Positions 32,825-44,000 of a DNA stretch of 64,000 nt are shown here, piece by piece. The position numbers and the translations under genes were made by a program. This stretch comes from Salirhabdus euzebyi (GTDB taxonomy: Bacteria > Bacillota > Bacilli > Bacillales > Alkalibacillaceae). Below the pieces are notes generated by a model that was given only the letters and a program-made list of their open reading frames with translations, did no database searches and was not told the origin of the DNA. The DNA lies in assembly GCF_014207435.1 (NCBI RefSeq), contig NZ_JACHGH010000001.1, positions 1 to 64,000 on the forward strand, written 5' to 3'. Numbering within the stretch: position 1 is the first letter of the stretch; every line of letters begins with the position of its first letter.

Positions 32825-34592
32825 CAATTTAAATTTCTCCTTAGAATTCAACCATATTTTTAAGGATGGAAAACAGGAAAGAATTCCAATAACCCATTTT
32901 GTTAAGGAAGTTCAGGATTGGGATGATAATATTCATTCCTACACACTTATACTTGAGAATATTAACCTAGAATTATTTTTTTCCAGTGAGGTAGAAGATG
33001 CACAATGCAGAATGGATGGCTTCGATATATTATATGATGAGAGTATAAAATATGATGAAAAGAATATTCCTTATATTAGCCCGGGATTAATTACACTTTT
33101 TAAACATAACTCTGAAACTGAGTATTATCCTTATATACCGGGTATCTACTGTTTGAATGTAACAATTCAGGGGGAGAAGTTTTATTCATTTATTAAAGTT
33201 GTATCAAGTAGATTAACAGATGATCAACTTAAATATATGAGAATTGAAGTTGAAGATCAGTTAAAAGGATTAGCACTTGATGTTGTTAGAAAACAAAGTG
33301 TATTTCATGGCCTAGATGAATTAAACCTTGATATGTCTTTGTTTCAGCAATTCAAAACTCTTAATCATTATTTTGGAGATATTTCTACTATTATTGCTGA
33401 TCTGACAAAAAGGGTTCGCTCTTCGTTGAAGAAGGAGTACAAACTTCAGCTAGTTGATAAACCTTCCCATGTTGATTCTGTATCAATCCAGCATCGGCTC
33501 AAACATCCGGAATCAATAAATTACTTAAAGACAAGAAAGAATATGGTTGATTATGACCTACCAGAAAATAGATTATTAAAGCAGATTATTAACAGTTGGA
33601 TTAGTTTATTGGTTGATTTTATCAAGCAAGTCGATTACAACCTAGAGAAATTTAATGGTGAAAATGAGTTTTTTTCTTCTTATACATCAATAGGAAGACG
33701 AAAAGACTTACTGTTAGAAATAAATGCCTATAGAAAAAGAGCAGTTCAAATGAAAGCAGCTTTAAATCAGTTAAGAGTCAGGCCATGGTTCCAAGAAATT
33801 TCAGATACTATAGCCTTTGTTGTTCCACATAAAATGTATATTGATGTTAGATATAGTAAGATATTTAAAATTAATCAACATTTGTTTTCCAATGAAGTTA
33901 ATTTATCTTTGCATTCAGGATGGAGCTTTCAATGGAAAAGAACTGACCAGTTATATGAAATATGGAGTTTTCTTAAGGTTTTAGATATATTCAAAAACCA
34001 ACAATATTCTTTTAGCAATGTTCCTCAGTGGATGATAGATGGAAATGACAAGGGACTGGAAGACTTATTAGTTATTCCGACGATACCAAAGGGAGCTAGC
34101 TTTGAGTTACAAAAAGAAGACTTAAAATTAAAAATAGTGTATGATGGGGAAATTCCTAAGGAACCTTCTCACACAAATCAACAAACAAATCCAATTTATA
34201 CTACCAGTGATCATAATAATCCTGACATCCGAATAGATGTATCTATCCAAGAAGTTTTTATTGGAAGTATTATTATGGATTCTAAGTATCGCAAAAAGCA
34301 AGTACTAATGGATTCAAAGTATCAACTTACTAGTTATGCAGACCATATTCGTTCACCTTATATCTATAATAAAAAGCGTTGGGAACGAATACGGCCGGTT
34401 CATCGTGTGTTAGTTCTATACCCAGATAAGTGGGGAAATACTGGAATTGAATATCTTGATGACAAAAGTATTAGCTTAATTCCTTTAACGCCAGATATGG
34501 ATTTTTTGGAATTTGGAGAGATGTTAAAAGGTCTCGTAGAAGAATTGGTGTTCGATGCTCAGGATGCGGGAATACATGTCATAGAAAGATAG
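32808..34592 (+). CDS. DUF2357 McrC-like nuclease subunit
   Basis: A 594-aa protein overlapping the McrB-like gene by 17 bases, so translation is coupled. The N-terminal part matches the DUF2357 type (strand-rich, with SRLTDDQLKYMRIEVEDQLK). The C-terminus holds a PD-(D/E)XK nuclease core: DIRIDVSIQ..., then GSIIMDSKYRKKQ (Asp~490 and Lys~492). McrC-type nucleases are loaded by McrB rings. The McrB/DUF2357 pairing is a known defence-associated variant; here it comes with a coiled-coil gene. Confidence 0.85.
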   Translation: MDTLSNNLNFSLEFNHIFKDGKQERIPITHFVKEVQDWDDNIHSYTLILENINLELFFSSEVEDAQCRMDGFDILYDESIKYDEKNIPYISPGLITLFKHNSETEYYPYIPGIYCLNVTIQGEKFYSFIKVVSSRLTDDQLKYMRIEVEDQLKGLALDVVRKQSVFHGLDELNLDMSLFQQFKTLNHYFGDISTIIADLTKRVRSSLKKEYKLQLVDKPSHVDSVSIQHRLKHPESINYLKTRKNMVDYDLPENRLLKQIINSWISLLVDFIKQVDYNLEKFNGENEFFSSYTSIGRRKDLLLEINAYRKRAVQMKAALNQLRVRPWFQEISDTIAFVVPHKMYIDVRYSKIFKINQHLFSNEVNLSLHSGWSFQWKRTDQLYEIWSFLKVLDIFKNQQYSFSNVPQWMIDGNDKGLEDLLVIPTIPKGASFELQKEDLKLKIVYDGEIPKEPSHTNQQTNPIYTTSDHNNPDIRIDVSIQEVFIGSIIMDSKYRKKQVLMDSKYQLTSYADHIRSPYIYNKKRWERIRPVHRVLVLYPDKWGNTGIEYLDDKSISLIPLTPDMDFLEFGEMLKGLVEELVFDAQDAGIHVIER

Positions 34593-34642
34593 AATCATTA
34601 ACTTGTAAACAAACCGTAAAAAGATGACTGAGAATGAGTTAA

Positions 34643-34690
34643 AAAAAAGACGGGAGAATATCCTATTTAGATATTCTTCCGTCTTTTTGT
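34643..34690 (+). terminator. Rho-independent terminator
   Basis: AAAAGACGGGAGAATAT pairs with ATATTCTTCCGTCTTTT (a few mismatches) and is followed by TTTTTGTG. It ends the McrBC-like operon. Confidence 0.88.
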
Positions 34691-34981
34691 GTTTATAACT
34701 TTATTTTTTAAATAGTGCATTTATTTTCATGCGGATTTAAATATAAATACGGTTAAGAGCGCTAAATTTATTTGCTCATATACACTCTGATACATGTACG
34801 GATTAAAAATGCTGAAAAAGCTATATAGTCAATGTTTAAGGAATTTCAAGCTATAAATTTAAAATAAAAATTTTACAATTTTATATTTGCAAAACATTCA
34901 AACATCTTTTTGATATAATTAATAGAAGTAATATAGATTATGTACCCCTATGAAAATCATATTTTAGGGAGGAATAGAGCC

Positions 34982-37291
34982 GTGGAAAAGAAAGAATTTC
35001 AATCTGAACAAAAGAAATTAGATGAAACAATAAAACACATAGAAAATAATACTTATCTTGTCGGTGAGTATATTAATAAAAAGACAAAACAAATTCAGGA
35101 AAATATTAACTTGGTCGGGGATGAAGTAGCACTTAGGAGTGGAAAGAAAGAGTTAAGTAGTTTGAATAAGGCCAAGAAAGAACCGTACTTTGGGAGAATC
35201 GATATCAATACAAATGACTTTGGTAAAGAGACATTCTATATTGGTAAGCAAGGTATTAAAAATAGGGATGATGACATTATAGTAGTTGACTGGCGGAAAC
35301 CATTAGCCTCTCTTTATTATAATTTTGCAGCAGGGCTTTCTCGCCAAAGTTATTCGGTTAAAGATGAACAAAGTAAGAAGGTTTACGAATATGAAGCAAA
35401 TGTACTGCGAAAACGTGAATATACTATAGATGATTACAAAATTAAAAAAATCAATCAAATGGTGGCCGATGAGCAAAGTAATGAGAACAAAGCATTTTCG
35501 GATAAGGGTGAAGAAATAAATGTAACGGATGACTTCTTAAAAGCGTTGATCGAGAAGAATGAGACAACGGGTTACCTAAAGGAAATTATTGCAACTATTC
35601 AGAAGGAACAAAATATTGCCATTCGTAAACCTATTAATCAAAATCTGATTATTCAAGGGGTGGCCGGTTCAGGTAAGTCGTCTATTGCACTTCATCGCAT
35701 ATCCTATTTATTATTCAATAATCAGAAGCTTGAGCCAGGTGACTTTTTAATATTAGGGCCTTCTAAAATGTTTATTAGTTCTTTTAAAGCACTTTTACCA
35801 GACTTAAACCTAATGGGAATCAATCAATCTACCTTCCAAGATTTTGCTATGCAATACTTAGGTAAATATATTGGTGGTAAACCTTTTGATAGTTATCATG
35901 AGTTCTTTGAAAATACTGTTTTTAATAAATCCAATAGTATGGAAGAGAAAATAATTGAGTTTAAAGGCTCGGAACAGTTTGCTAATGTAATCGATATTTT
36001 TTTACGGGAATATAAATTAAATTATCCTAACCGTATTAGGCAATTAAGGATTTCTGAGGAATCAGTTACTGCAGATGAACTCCTTAAGATTTATGGGGGT
36101 TACGCTTATCTACCATTTGCCCAGAGAATAGAAAAATTCATTAACCATGTAGAAAAAATCTTTTTAGATTATCTTAAAACTAGACAAAAGGAGATAGAGG
36201 AACAATTTGAATTTGTAACAGGTACTTTTATAAAAAATGGTGGATTATCAACTGAAGAAAACAAAAAACTTATAGAGCAGATAGAACGAATTAGTGATTA
36301 TAAAAAAAGAAAAATAAGTAATGAAATTATGAATGGAATTAAGGATTGGAAGAAAAGAATGGAGATTCCTAATCTCGTTTCCCTGTATAAACAAATCCTT
36401 ACTCCTGAGATTTTATCATCGTTTGAACAGGAAGTAGGAAAAGATATCGTTATAAGTTTTAAGAATTATTTTAATGAGACGTTAAATTCTTTCGATTTAC
36501 CTCCACTACTTTATCTGTATTTTTCCTATTATGATGATCCTATTAGGTTTCAGCATTTAGTCATTGATGAAGCACAGGATTTTAGTTTTATGCATTTTGC
36601 TGTTTTGAAAAAGCTAGTTCGAACAATGACAATATTAGGTGATAAGGATCAAGCAATTTTTAAAAATTACGGACAAGTTAATTGGGAACAAGTCAAAAAA
36701 CTTATTTTTAAAACCAAGGAAGACATTATTTTAGAGATGGCTACAAGCTATCGATCAACAAAAGAGATTATTAATACAGCCAACAAAGTGTTATTAAACC
36801 ATTTTCCTAACCATAATACTATAAACCCATTAAATAGAAGTGGTCCTGAATTGGGAATAGAAGAGGTGAGGAATGGAGATGAGTTGCTTCAAAATATTAA
36901 TGTTTTAATAAGTGAATGGAGAAACAAATATAAGAGAATAGCTATTATTCACAAAGACGAGGCGAGAGCAAAGAAATTAAGTGAGTACCTCAAGCTACGA
37001 TATAAAAATGATATTGTTTATGTTAAGCCTGATTCTGTTATGGAAGAGGGTTTTGTATCTGTACTAGCCTCCTATAACAGTAAAGGAATGGAATTTGATG
37101 CTGTCATTCTTGTGAATGTTAATGAGGAATCCTTTCCTAAAGATGACCTTCATGCTAGGTTACTGTATGTTTTATTAACCAGATCCCAGCAAGAAGTGAA
37201 GATCTTTTATCAAGATAGGCCATCTCCTTTACTCAAAGGTGTGGTAAAAGAGCGGTCTGTGTTTGTGTCTGACTTTGATGATATTTTGTAA
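34982..37291 (+). CDS. HelD-like UvrD/Rep-superfamily helicase
   Basis: A ~769-aa protein. GTG 34982 after TTTAGGGAGGAATAGAGCC is preferred over ATG 34940. The N-terminus is a coiled coil (EQKKLDETIKHIENN), then DDIIVVDWRKPLAS and Walker A GVAGSGKSSIALHR (~235). The Walker B is LVIDEAQDFS (~540), followed by SYRSTKEI and a C-terminal LLYVLLTRSQQEV. This architecture is that of HelD, the ATPase that releases RNA polymerase from DNA. The length matches B. subtilis HelD. A TATAAT box lies at 34914-34919. Its position inside a defence island suggests a paralogue with a specialised role rather than the housekeeping copy. Confidence 0.88.
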   Translation: MEKKEFQSEQKKLDETIKHIENNTYLVGEYINKKTKQIQENINLVGDEVALRSGKKELSSLNKAKKEPYFGRIDINTNDFGKETFYIGKQGIKNRDDDIIVVDWRKPLASLYYNFAAGLSRQSYSVKDEQSKKVYEYEANVLRKREYTIDDYKIKKINQMVADEQSNENKAFSDKGEEINVTDDFLKALIEKNETTGYLKEIIATIQKEQNIAIRKPINQNLIIQGVAGSGKSSIALHRISYLLFNNQKLEPGDFLILGPSKMFISSFKALLPDLNLMGINQSTFQDFAMQYLGKYIGGKPFDSYHEFFENTVFNKSNSMEEKIIEFKGSEQFANVIDIFLREYKLNYPNRIRQLRISEESVTADELLKIYGGYAYLPFAQRIEKFINHVEKIFLDYLKTRQKEIEEQFEFVTGTFIKNGGLSTEENKKLIEQIERISDYKKRKISNEIMNGIKDWKKRMEIPNLVSLYKQILTPEILSSFEQEVGKDIVISFKNYFNETLNSFDLPPLLYLYFSYYDDPIRFQHLVIDEAQDFSFMHFAVLKKLVRTMTILGDKDQAIFKNYGQVNWEQVKKLIFKTKEDIILEMATSYRSTKEIINTANKVLLNHFPNHNTINPLNRSGPELGIEEVRNGDELLQNINVLISEWRNKYKRIAIIHKDEARAKKLSEYLKLRYKNDIVYVKPDSVMEEGFVSVLASYNSKGMEFDAVILVNVNEESFPKDDLHARLLYVLLTRSQQEVKIFYQDRPSPLLKGVVKERSVFVSDFDDIL

Positions 37292-37305
37292 GAACGAATA
37301 GTGTT

Positions 37306-37349
37306 AAGGAGAAGAGAGTTTGTAAAGGATGATTTCTCTTCTCCTTTTT
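37306..37349 (+). terminator. Rho-independent terminator
   Basis: AAGGAGAAGAGAG pairs with CTCTTCTCCTT and is followed by TTT. It lies just after the HelD-like gene. Confidence 0.85.
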
Positions 37350-37560
37350 AATGCTGGAATTCAAGATTCGCATCTTTTTAGGAAGGTTATGATTCCCTTC
37401 TTAATTACTTTAACTGCATTCTTTCCTCTAACAATTTAATTTTTCTCTCTTATCTGAACTCTTCACTTTGTCAATCGCAACTGATAATAAGGGGGTTCCA
37501 TAGTTTTTCTTCTAAGTTGTTTCTATTAATTCAAATCGTCCAATGTTCTTTTTAAAGCCA
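37350..37560. other. Intergenic spacer between convergent helicase genes
   Basis: Together with the two flanking terminators this makes a 313-base gap. No gene or repeat is visible. Confidence 0.4.
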
Positions 37561-37593
37561 AGAAAAAGAAGAACTATAAGTAAATAGTTCTTC
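37561..37593 (-). terminator. Terminator of the minus-strand helicase pair
   Basis: On the minus strand, GAAGAACTAT pairs with ATAGTTCTTC around a 6-base loop, followed by TTTTTCT. It lies 12 bases beyond the stop of the 482-aa helicase. Confidence 0.85.
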
Positions 37594-37604
37594 ATCTCTC
37601 TATA

Positions 37605-39053
37605 TCATTTCCTATACAATTTATATAAATCCTTATTCAATTCATTCACAAAAGATGAATATTCCTTAACCGCAATTAATAACAAAGTCTTTTTAGCTCG
37701 TGTCATTGCTACGTACAATTTCTTTCGCTCCCGTGACATAAAATCTTCTTCATCTTCTCCAGGTGCTGGTGCGCGATAGGGTAATTTACCTTTTTTAAGG
37801 TCTGTTATTATAACATTATCAAATTCAAGGCCTTTAGAAGATTGATAGGTTATGAGTTTAACACCCGGTGATACTATATCAGCGTTGTCATCCTTTACCC
37901 GATATACTGGAATGCCTTTATCTTCTAAAAGCTCTTTAACCTTGTCAAGTTTGTAATGGGATTGAGCAATTATTCCAATTGTGTCTTCTGGATAAGAACT
38001 TCTAATCGTTTTCACGTGCTCTAAAATTACTTTGTCTTCATTCTCGCTATCTTCGCAAAGGCATAACTCTGGTACCTTTCCATCAATATTTGGTTCTTCT
38101 GCACGGTAATAATCTTCATCTTTGAGATAGATTTTATCTTGTTGTTGAAAGTCATTAGCAAGTCTGATAATTTGTCTAGTAGATCTAAATGTCTGTTTTA
38201 ATAGTTGACTTCGGTTTCCTGCCACCTTAATGCCTGCGGCTTTCCAGGTAAATGAACGTCTATATATTTGTTGGCCTTTATCGGCACCAATAGTTAGACT
38301 TTTTTTAGCAATTGAACTCATTGCCTTTAATTGCATTGTGTGTAAATCTTGGGCTTCATCTACTAAAATATGATCAGGGCGAAGTGAAGCAGGGATCTGG
38401 TCTGCTTTATCTACGAGAATTCTTGCTAAATCATCACCGTCAATTCCCTGATGTTTATAGTGGCCAGAAAGTAATTCATTGTACTTTTCAAGTACATCAT
38501 AAATCGTATCGCGATGTATCTTTGTAACACGAATATCAGTACCTCGTCCCGATCGCTTTATGGATAAATAGTCTTCTCTGGTTGTAATTCCTATCCCTTT
38601 AATCCATTCAATTTCATCACAAAGGAATCTAATAAGTGCTTTATCACTCTTAGAGTTTTCTATCATATTAGGAAAATTAACATTTTCATTTTTTTTATTT
38701 ACAATATTTTTAGCAAACCTAATGGCACTTTCCCGCTTATCTCCCACAATTAAACGGGTATGAGGATAGTCGGTGTGCTCTAGCATTTCTTGTCCCCATT
38801 GGTGAAAGGTTTTGGCATCTAGGGGTCTGTAACCCGTTTTAGCAGATAATTGACGCACATAGTTCGTTAGAGCTCTGCTAAAAGTAATAACTAAAAGAGA
38901 GTCATCTGGTAGTATTTCTTTGAGATATTCTGCCCGTGCTAAAATAATTGTTGATTTACCACTACCGGGTATACCTTGAATTAATAAATCACCTTTAGGC
39001 TTAAAAGTAACACATTTTTTTTGTTGTCTCGTTAACTCAATTGCTTTTGGCAT
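37605..39053 (-). CDS. UvrD-like SF1 helicase (short)
   Basis: A 482-aa superfamily 1 helicase. ATG 39053, eight bases after AAGGAG, is preferred over the GTG at 39062. Motifs in order: Q-like TRQQKK, Walker A GIPGSGKST (~28), LVITFSRALTNYV, FHQWG, Walker B ILVDEAQDLH, TFRSTRQI, TYQSSKGLEFDNVI and YVAMTRAKKTLL. The compact size shows that the 1B/2B insertions are reduced. It is the second gene of a two-gene minus-strand operon, 12 bases after the larger helicase. The pair stands head-to-head with drmA. Confidence 0.88.
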   Translation of the reverse strand: MPKAIELTRQQKKCVTFKPKGDLLIQGIPGSGKSTIILARAEYLKEILPDDSLLVITFSRALTNYVRQLSAKTGYRPLDAKTFHQWGQEMLEHTDYPHTRLIVGDKRESAIRFAKNIVNKKNENVNFPNMIENSKSDKALIRFLCDEIEWIKGIGITTREDYLSIKRSGRGTDIRVTKIHRDTIYDVLEKYNELLSGHYKHQGIDGDDLARILVDKADQIPASLRPDHILVDEAQDLHTMQLKAMSSIAKKSLTIGADKGQQIYRRSFTWKAAGIKVAGNRSQLLKQTFRSTRQIIRLANDFQQQDKIYLKDEDYYRAEEPNIDGKVPELCLCEDSENEDKVILEHVKTIRSSYPEDTIGIIAQSHYKLDKVKELLEDKGIPVYRVKDDNADIVSPGVKLITYQSSKGLEFDNVIITDLKKGKLPYRAPAPGEDEEDFMSRERKKLYVAMTRAKKTLLLIAVKEYSSFVNELNKDLYKLYRK

Positions 39054-39065
39054 CGGAATCACTCC

Positions 39066-40895
39066 TTAAAACAAATCCATTAATTTTCGTAATTCTTCTT
39101 TTCGTTTCTTTTCATCTTCTTCAAGTTGTTTTGTTGTTTCGTCTATTATTGCTTTATCTTCAACTGAGAATCCTTTATTTTTTTCTTCATCTTTTGAAGA
39201 ATGATAAAGGACATGTTTAGTGGTAGAAGTAATACAATTGTCAAGAAATCCTTCAAATTCGATACCTTTTTGTCCTAGCACATATAATTGTTTTTGTGCT
39301 CTAGTCAAACCAACGTATAACAAACGTTTTTCTTCATCAATATTTGGACGACTACTATGAGGGAATTCACGGTCGCCCAAGTATAAAATGAATACAATTG
39401 GATATTCTAAGCCTTTTGCATCATGAACAGTTTTAACGGATAGAGAGTCAGTCTCTGTAATTAAATCTGCATCCTCTTCTTCTAATTCAACAATATATTC
39501 ACTTAAATCATCCGTGTCATAAGCACCTTGATTCATACATTCTTTGATGAAATTAATAAGTTCTGCAAAGTCTTCATCTATCACTTGTAATTTTTCGATT
39601 ACTTCATTTAAAGGTTCATCCTCATATTCCATGCGGATTTTTAAAACTTGGTCTATAAGGGACTCAGTCTTGTCTTGGTTTTGAAAAACATTGTATCGAA
39701 GTGATAATTTATCCAGCTGTTTATATACTTCATCAGCTTGAGGAGAAAACTCTGAATTCTTTCGGTACAAAATACAAATATCTGAAAGTGTGAATGCTGG
39801 ATCTTTAACTAATTCCTTTATTTTAGTTGCAACGTATTCTGCTGCTAATGTCATAGAATGAGTTTCTACTACTTCTGGAGTTATTCCAGAGCATTCTTCA
39901 GCAGGTTCAATAGTTTTTTCTCCTATAAACTCATTAGCTACTTTGATAATTTCTTCCGTAGAACGATAGTTTCTTGTTAACCTAATCTCATGAGTACTTA
40001 GTGGAGCAATTTCCTTACATTTACTTACAAAACGGTCCATGTTCTTGTGATTTGAACCATTAAAGGTATAAATTGTTTGGTTTTTATCACCAACTACAGT
40101 AACGGAATTAGTTGAACTTATTAGTGAAAATAACAGTTCTTCTTGAGCTAATGATGTATCTTGATATTCATCAACAAAAATATAAGAATAGCTTTTTGAA
40201 ATTGTTTCATAGGTTTGTTGTTTTAAGGTTAAAAGGTGACTTGCTTCAGAAATTAACCCTTGAAAATCCGTTACATTCTTTATCTTTTCTATTTTATTGA
40301 TACGTTTCCAATAGGTTATTAGGTCCCTTGCTTCAATTCTTATTCTGCCTTGTTCGTATGTTTTGATATGATAAACTTCATCTTCTGGAATAGAATGCCA
40401 ATCTTTTATTGGCGAGTTCGTTAAATTACCTTGTCGGATTAAATTATACGCTTTTGCTAATGCAATATTAACAATATCTCGATCTGCATACTCATTGCAT
40501 AAACCCTTAATTAAAGCAGGGTCTAATTCAATAAACTGTTCAGTAGCTACCCGTTCAAAACCATTTCGAAAACGTGATTCATTATAACGAATTCCAAACT
40601 TAATAATTCGGTAGGCTAGGCTATGAAACGTTAGAATTGTAGGCTTTCCTCCATAACCGATAATACCTGTAAATTCCTCAAGCTTTTTCAATAATTGGCT
40701 TTTAGCAGATCTTGAAAAAGATATTCCTAATATGTTATCTGTACCAACACCTAATTCTGTTTGTACATAAAGTATTTTAGCTGCAAGTGTGGTGGTTTTT
40801 CCGGTGCCTGGCCCGGCCACAATTTGTGTATATTGAGCAGGTGTCGTAACAGCATCTCTTTGCTTGGGATTTAAGGATTCTAATATTCTAAACAT
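39066..40895 (-). CDS. UvrD/Rep-type SF1 helicase
   Basis: A ~609-aa helicase from ATG 40895 after GAGGGGTG; the upstream GTG-type start at 40913 is possible. It has LNPKQRDAVT (Q motif), Walker A GPGTGKTTTLAA, ISFSRSAKSQL, LTFHSLAYR, Walker B FVDEYQDTS, GDKNQTIYTF, TRNYRSTEEI, VHDAKGLEYP and YVGLTRAQKQL. This is a standard 3'-5' UvrD/Rep/PcrA type helicase of reduced length with an acidic/lysine-rich tail. It is the first gene of the minus-strand pair. The promoter must lie in the 140 bases shared with drmA. Confidence 0.9.
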   Translation of the reverse strand: MFRILESLNPKQRDAVTTPAQYTQIVAGPGTGKTTTLAAKILYVQTELGVGTDNILGISFSRSAKSQLLKKLEEFTGIIGYGGKPTILTFHSLAYRIIKFGIRYNESRFRNGFERVATEQFIELDPALIKGLCNEYADRDIVNIALAKAYNLIRQGNLTNSPIKDWHSIPEDEVYHIKTYEQGRIRIEARDLITYWKRINKIEKIKNVTDFQGLISEASHLLTLKQQTYETISKSYSYIFVDEYQDTSLAQEELLFSLISSTNSVTVVGDKNQTIYTFNGSNHKNMDRFVSKCKEIAPLSTHEIRLTRNYRSTEEIIKVANEFIGEKTIEPAEECSGITPEVVETHSMTLAAEYVATKIKELVKDPAFTLSDICILYRKNSEFSPQADEVYKQLDKLSLRYNVFQNQDKTESLIDQVLKIRMEYEDEPLNEVIEKLQVIDEDFAELINFIKECMNQGAYDTDDLSEYIVELEEEDADLITETDSLSVKTVHDAKGLEYPIVFILYLGDREFPHSSRPNIDEEKRLLYVGLTRAQKQLYVLGQKGIEFEGFLDNCITSTTKHVLYHSSKDEEKNKGFSVEDKAIIDETTKQLEEDEKKRKEELRKLMDLF

Positions 40896-41034
40896 ATTAC
40901 ACACACCCCTCATCAGAATGAATAGAGAGTCTTATACTTCTTACAATATTTTACCAGAAAAACACCTATTTGTAGATGCAAGTTTTTGGTAAAATGTTTG
41001 TAACGGTTTTTTGAATTAAATAAGGAGGGTTTTT
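40896..41034. promoter_or_regulatory. Divergent promoter region between helicase pair and DISARM operon
   Basis: This 139-base A/T-rich gap separates two divergently transcribed operons. TAAAAT boxes occur on both strands (for example 40990-40995 plus), but no -35 at ideal spacing is convincing. Shared control of the helicase pair and DISARM is plausible. Confidence 0.5.
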
Positions 41035-44000
41035 GTGGTTAAGTCTGATCGGAAGGTTAGGGGTAAATTAGTTGAACGTTTAAGCTATGAATTGGTCGGT
41101 TACGAAAATGAGAACGAAGTCATTAATAATACGCCTTTACAAAAGTATTTATTAGGGATACTTTGGCCAATGAAATCCAGTGTAGCATCGGAAGAAAATG
41201 AATATGATGGTGTACAGGGGAGAGATACGTCAAAAGAGGCTTTCGAAGCAGTAGCCCCATTAGCAAAAGCGATGAATCCATCTGCAATTGGTCTCTCTTT
41301 TCTAGTGGATAAAGGCTCACCCGAAATCACAGTTGATGTAGAGTTAGGTATGTACGAAGATATAGGGGAAAAAAACTGGGCAAGAATTCCATATCAACTA
41401 AAGGGATTTTCAATTGATTTAACAAAAAAAACTGGTAAAAAACAGGTGGAAAGTGTTCCGAGAAAAGAGATAAAAGAGGCGGAGCAGAAGAAAGAATCCA
41501 TTCAAATCGAATGGATTGTAAGGCCATATCAAAATAGTTATGCTGTTAGTTTGTTTTTAGTAAATCGCTATGTCCAAGAAACGGATGAGCGTGACATTGA
41601 CCATAAATGTGTTTTCCAACCAAAAATTAAGATTAAAAGTAAATATGCTGAATCTTTCATGGTTAGGAATGCTTTTTCAAATAACGAGAAGGTTTTCCAG
41701 GATGAGGATACCAAATCAAATGAATTACTTTATCGGAAAGAAGGGGTCTATGCTGTTGGGCACAGCATTGCCGTTAGATGGAGTGCCGTAAATGAACATT
41801 CCTTAAAGGCTGGGGTTTTAGAAACAGAAGTTATCCCAGCGCATGAAATTCCAATGGTAATTCCTCCTAGTTGGAGTGAGGATAAAGACGGGACATTAAA
41901 TATGGATGAATTAGCAAAAATGAAGACTGCTAAAGAAGTAGAAACAGCTTTAACGCCACTTCTGAATGAGTATGGTGAATGGATTCAGGATAGATGGATT
42001 GAATATGAAAAAGAAATCGAGGATCAATACAAAGAAACTGCCAAACAACACATTGAGAATTGTGAAGCATCTTTAAAGCGTATGTGGAATGGGTTACAAA
42101 AGCTTAAGGATAATGAAAATAAAGAAATCTTGGATGCATTTCTCTTTGCAAATAAAGTAATGGCAAACCAAAGAGCTCATACAGAAGTTATTGAAAAAGG
42201 TGGCTCTTTAAGTGAAGTGAAATCGGAATGGCGTCCTTTCCAGATTGCCTTTTTTCTTCAGAATATAGAGGGAGTTGTGGATCCAACATCTAAGGATAGA
42301 GAAATTGCTGATTTATTATGGTTTCCGACCGGTGGTGGTAAAACGGAAGCTTACTTAGGTTTAGCAGCATTTACTCTTGGATACCGTAGGATAAAGAAAG
42401 TTCATGGATACCGTACAGATGTGGGGGTATCTGTTATCATGCGATATACGCTACGACTTCTAACGATCCAACAATTCCAGCGTGCAACAGCTATGATCTG
42501 CGCATGTGAAGAAATTAGAAAAGAAAATCCTAATAAGTGGGGAAACACACGCTTTCGAATAGGTTTATGGGTTGGGGATAACAGTGTTCCAAACAAATTT
42601 GATGATGCTCGCAAAGTTATTAAAGCAAAAGAAGACGCCATAAATCGAAATACAGAATTTTTTCCTTCAAATATAAAAGGAACACCGATTCAGCTAGTTG
42701 CTTGTCCATGGTGTGGAGAAAAACTCGTTGACGACAAGAAGAATCCAAAAGTTTTTTATATATCCTATAAAGTAAAAGATAAAAAAAGAAGATTATTAAT
42801 CTGTTGTCCCAACAAGGATTGTTCCTTCCATAAAAATAATTCAGGAGGAGAAGGACTACCTGTTTTGGTTACAGATGAAGAAATCTATCGTTTATTACCT
42901 GATATGGTGATAGGGACAGTGGATAAATTTGCTCGTATGCCTTGGGAGCCACAAATTCAAAACCTTTTTGGTAGAGTAAAGGGTGAAGTAAATGCTTGGG
43001 GATTTGTATCCCATGGTGACTCTCGTAAAGAGTTAACTAATGTGAAAAATGTGGCAGGTAACACTAATCTCATCAATAGGGAACCTGTACATCCTCCAAA
43101 TTTAATTATCCAAGATGAGTTACACCTAATTTCTGGGCCGTTAGGCACAATGGTGGGACTATATGAAACGGCTGTAGATCATTTATCCTCTATAACCATT
43201 GATGAAAAAGAATTTGGTCCAAAGGTAATTGCATCAACAGCAACCATTAAGAATGCTCATAAACAAATCAGTGGTTTGTATACAAGAAAAACACAAATTT
43301 TCCCGAGTCCGGGACTTACACATACAGATTCATTTTTTGCCAAACAACGAGATTTAAAGGAGATGCCAGGGAGAATGTACGTTGGCTTATTTGCTCCAGG
43401 AAGAAGTATGAAAACAGCACAGTTAAGGGCGTATGCGAATTTATTATCTAGCATAACCGCTATGGATTTTGCTTCAGAATTTGACTCAGAAAGCTTAGAT
43501 CCGTATCAAACGTTAGTAGGTTACTTTAATAGTATCCGTGAACTAGGTGGAGCAGTACGATTAATTGAGGATGACGTTCCTGCCAGAATGAACACCCTAC
43601 AAAGGCAATTTAATGAGGAGAATAAGTTTCAATTCAAAAAGCGGGAATTAGATCGGGACGTCCCGGAGTTAACAAGTCGTCTTGATTCAGGGAAGATACC
43701 AATCTTACTTGATCGTTTGATGCAAAAATTTAGCGAAGAGAGAAAATTAACCCCTGTAGACGTGTTATTAGCAAGTAACATGATCTCAGTTGGGGTTGAC
43801 GTTCCAAGATTAGGATTAATGGTTGTAAATGGACAACCTAAAACAACAGCTGAATATATTCAGTCAACGAGTAGAGTAGGGAGAAGACACCCTGGTCTTA
43901 TTATTACAGCATATAACTGGGCAAGACCTAGGGATATTTCACATTATGAAGAATTCTATGCATATCATGCAGCTTTATACCGCTATGTGGAGCCTATAAG

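Noticed and set aside
37605-40895. Gabija-type system (UvrD-like helicase GajB)
   Set aside because: Both genes are UvrD-like, and no OLD-family ATPase/nuclease (GajA) lies next to them.
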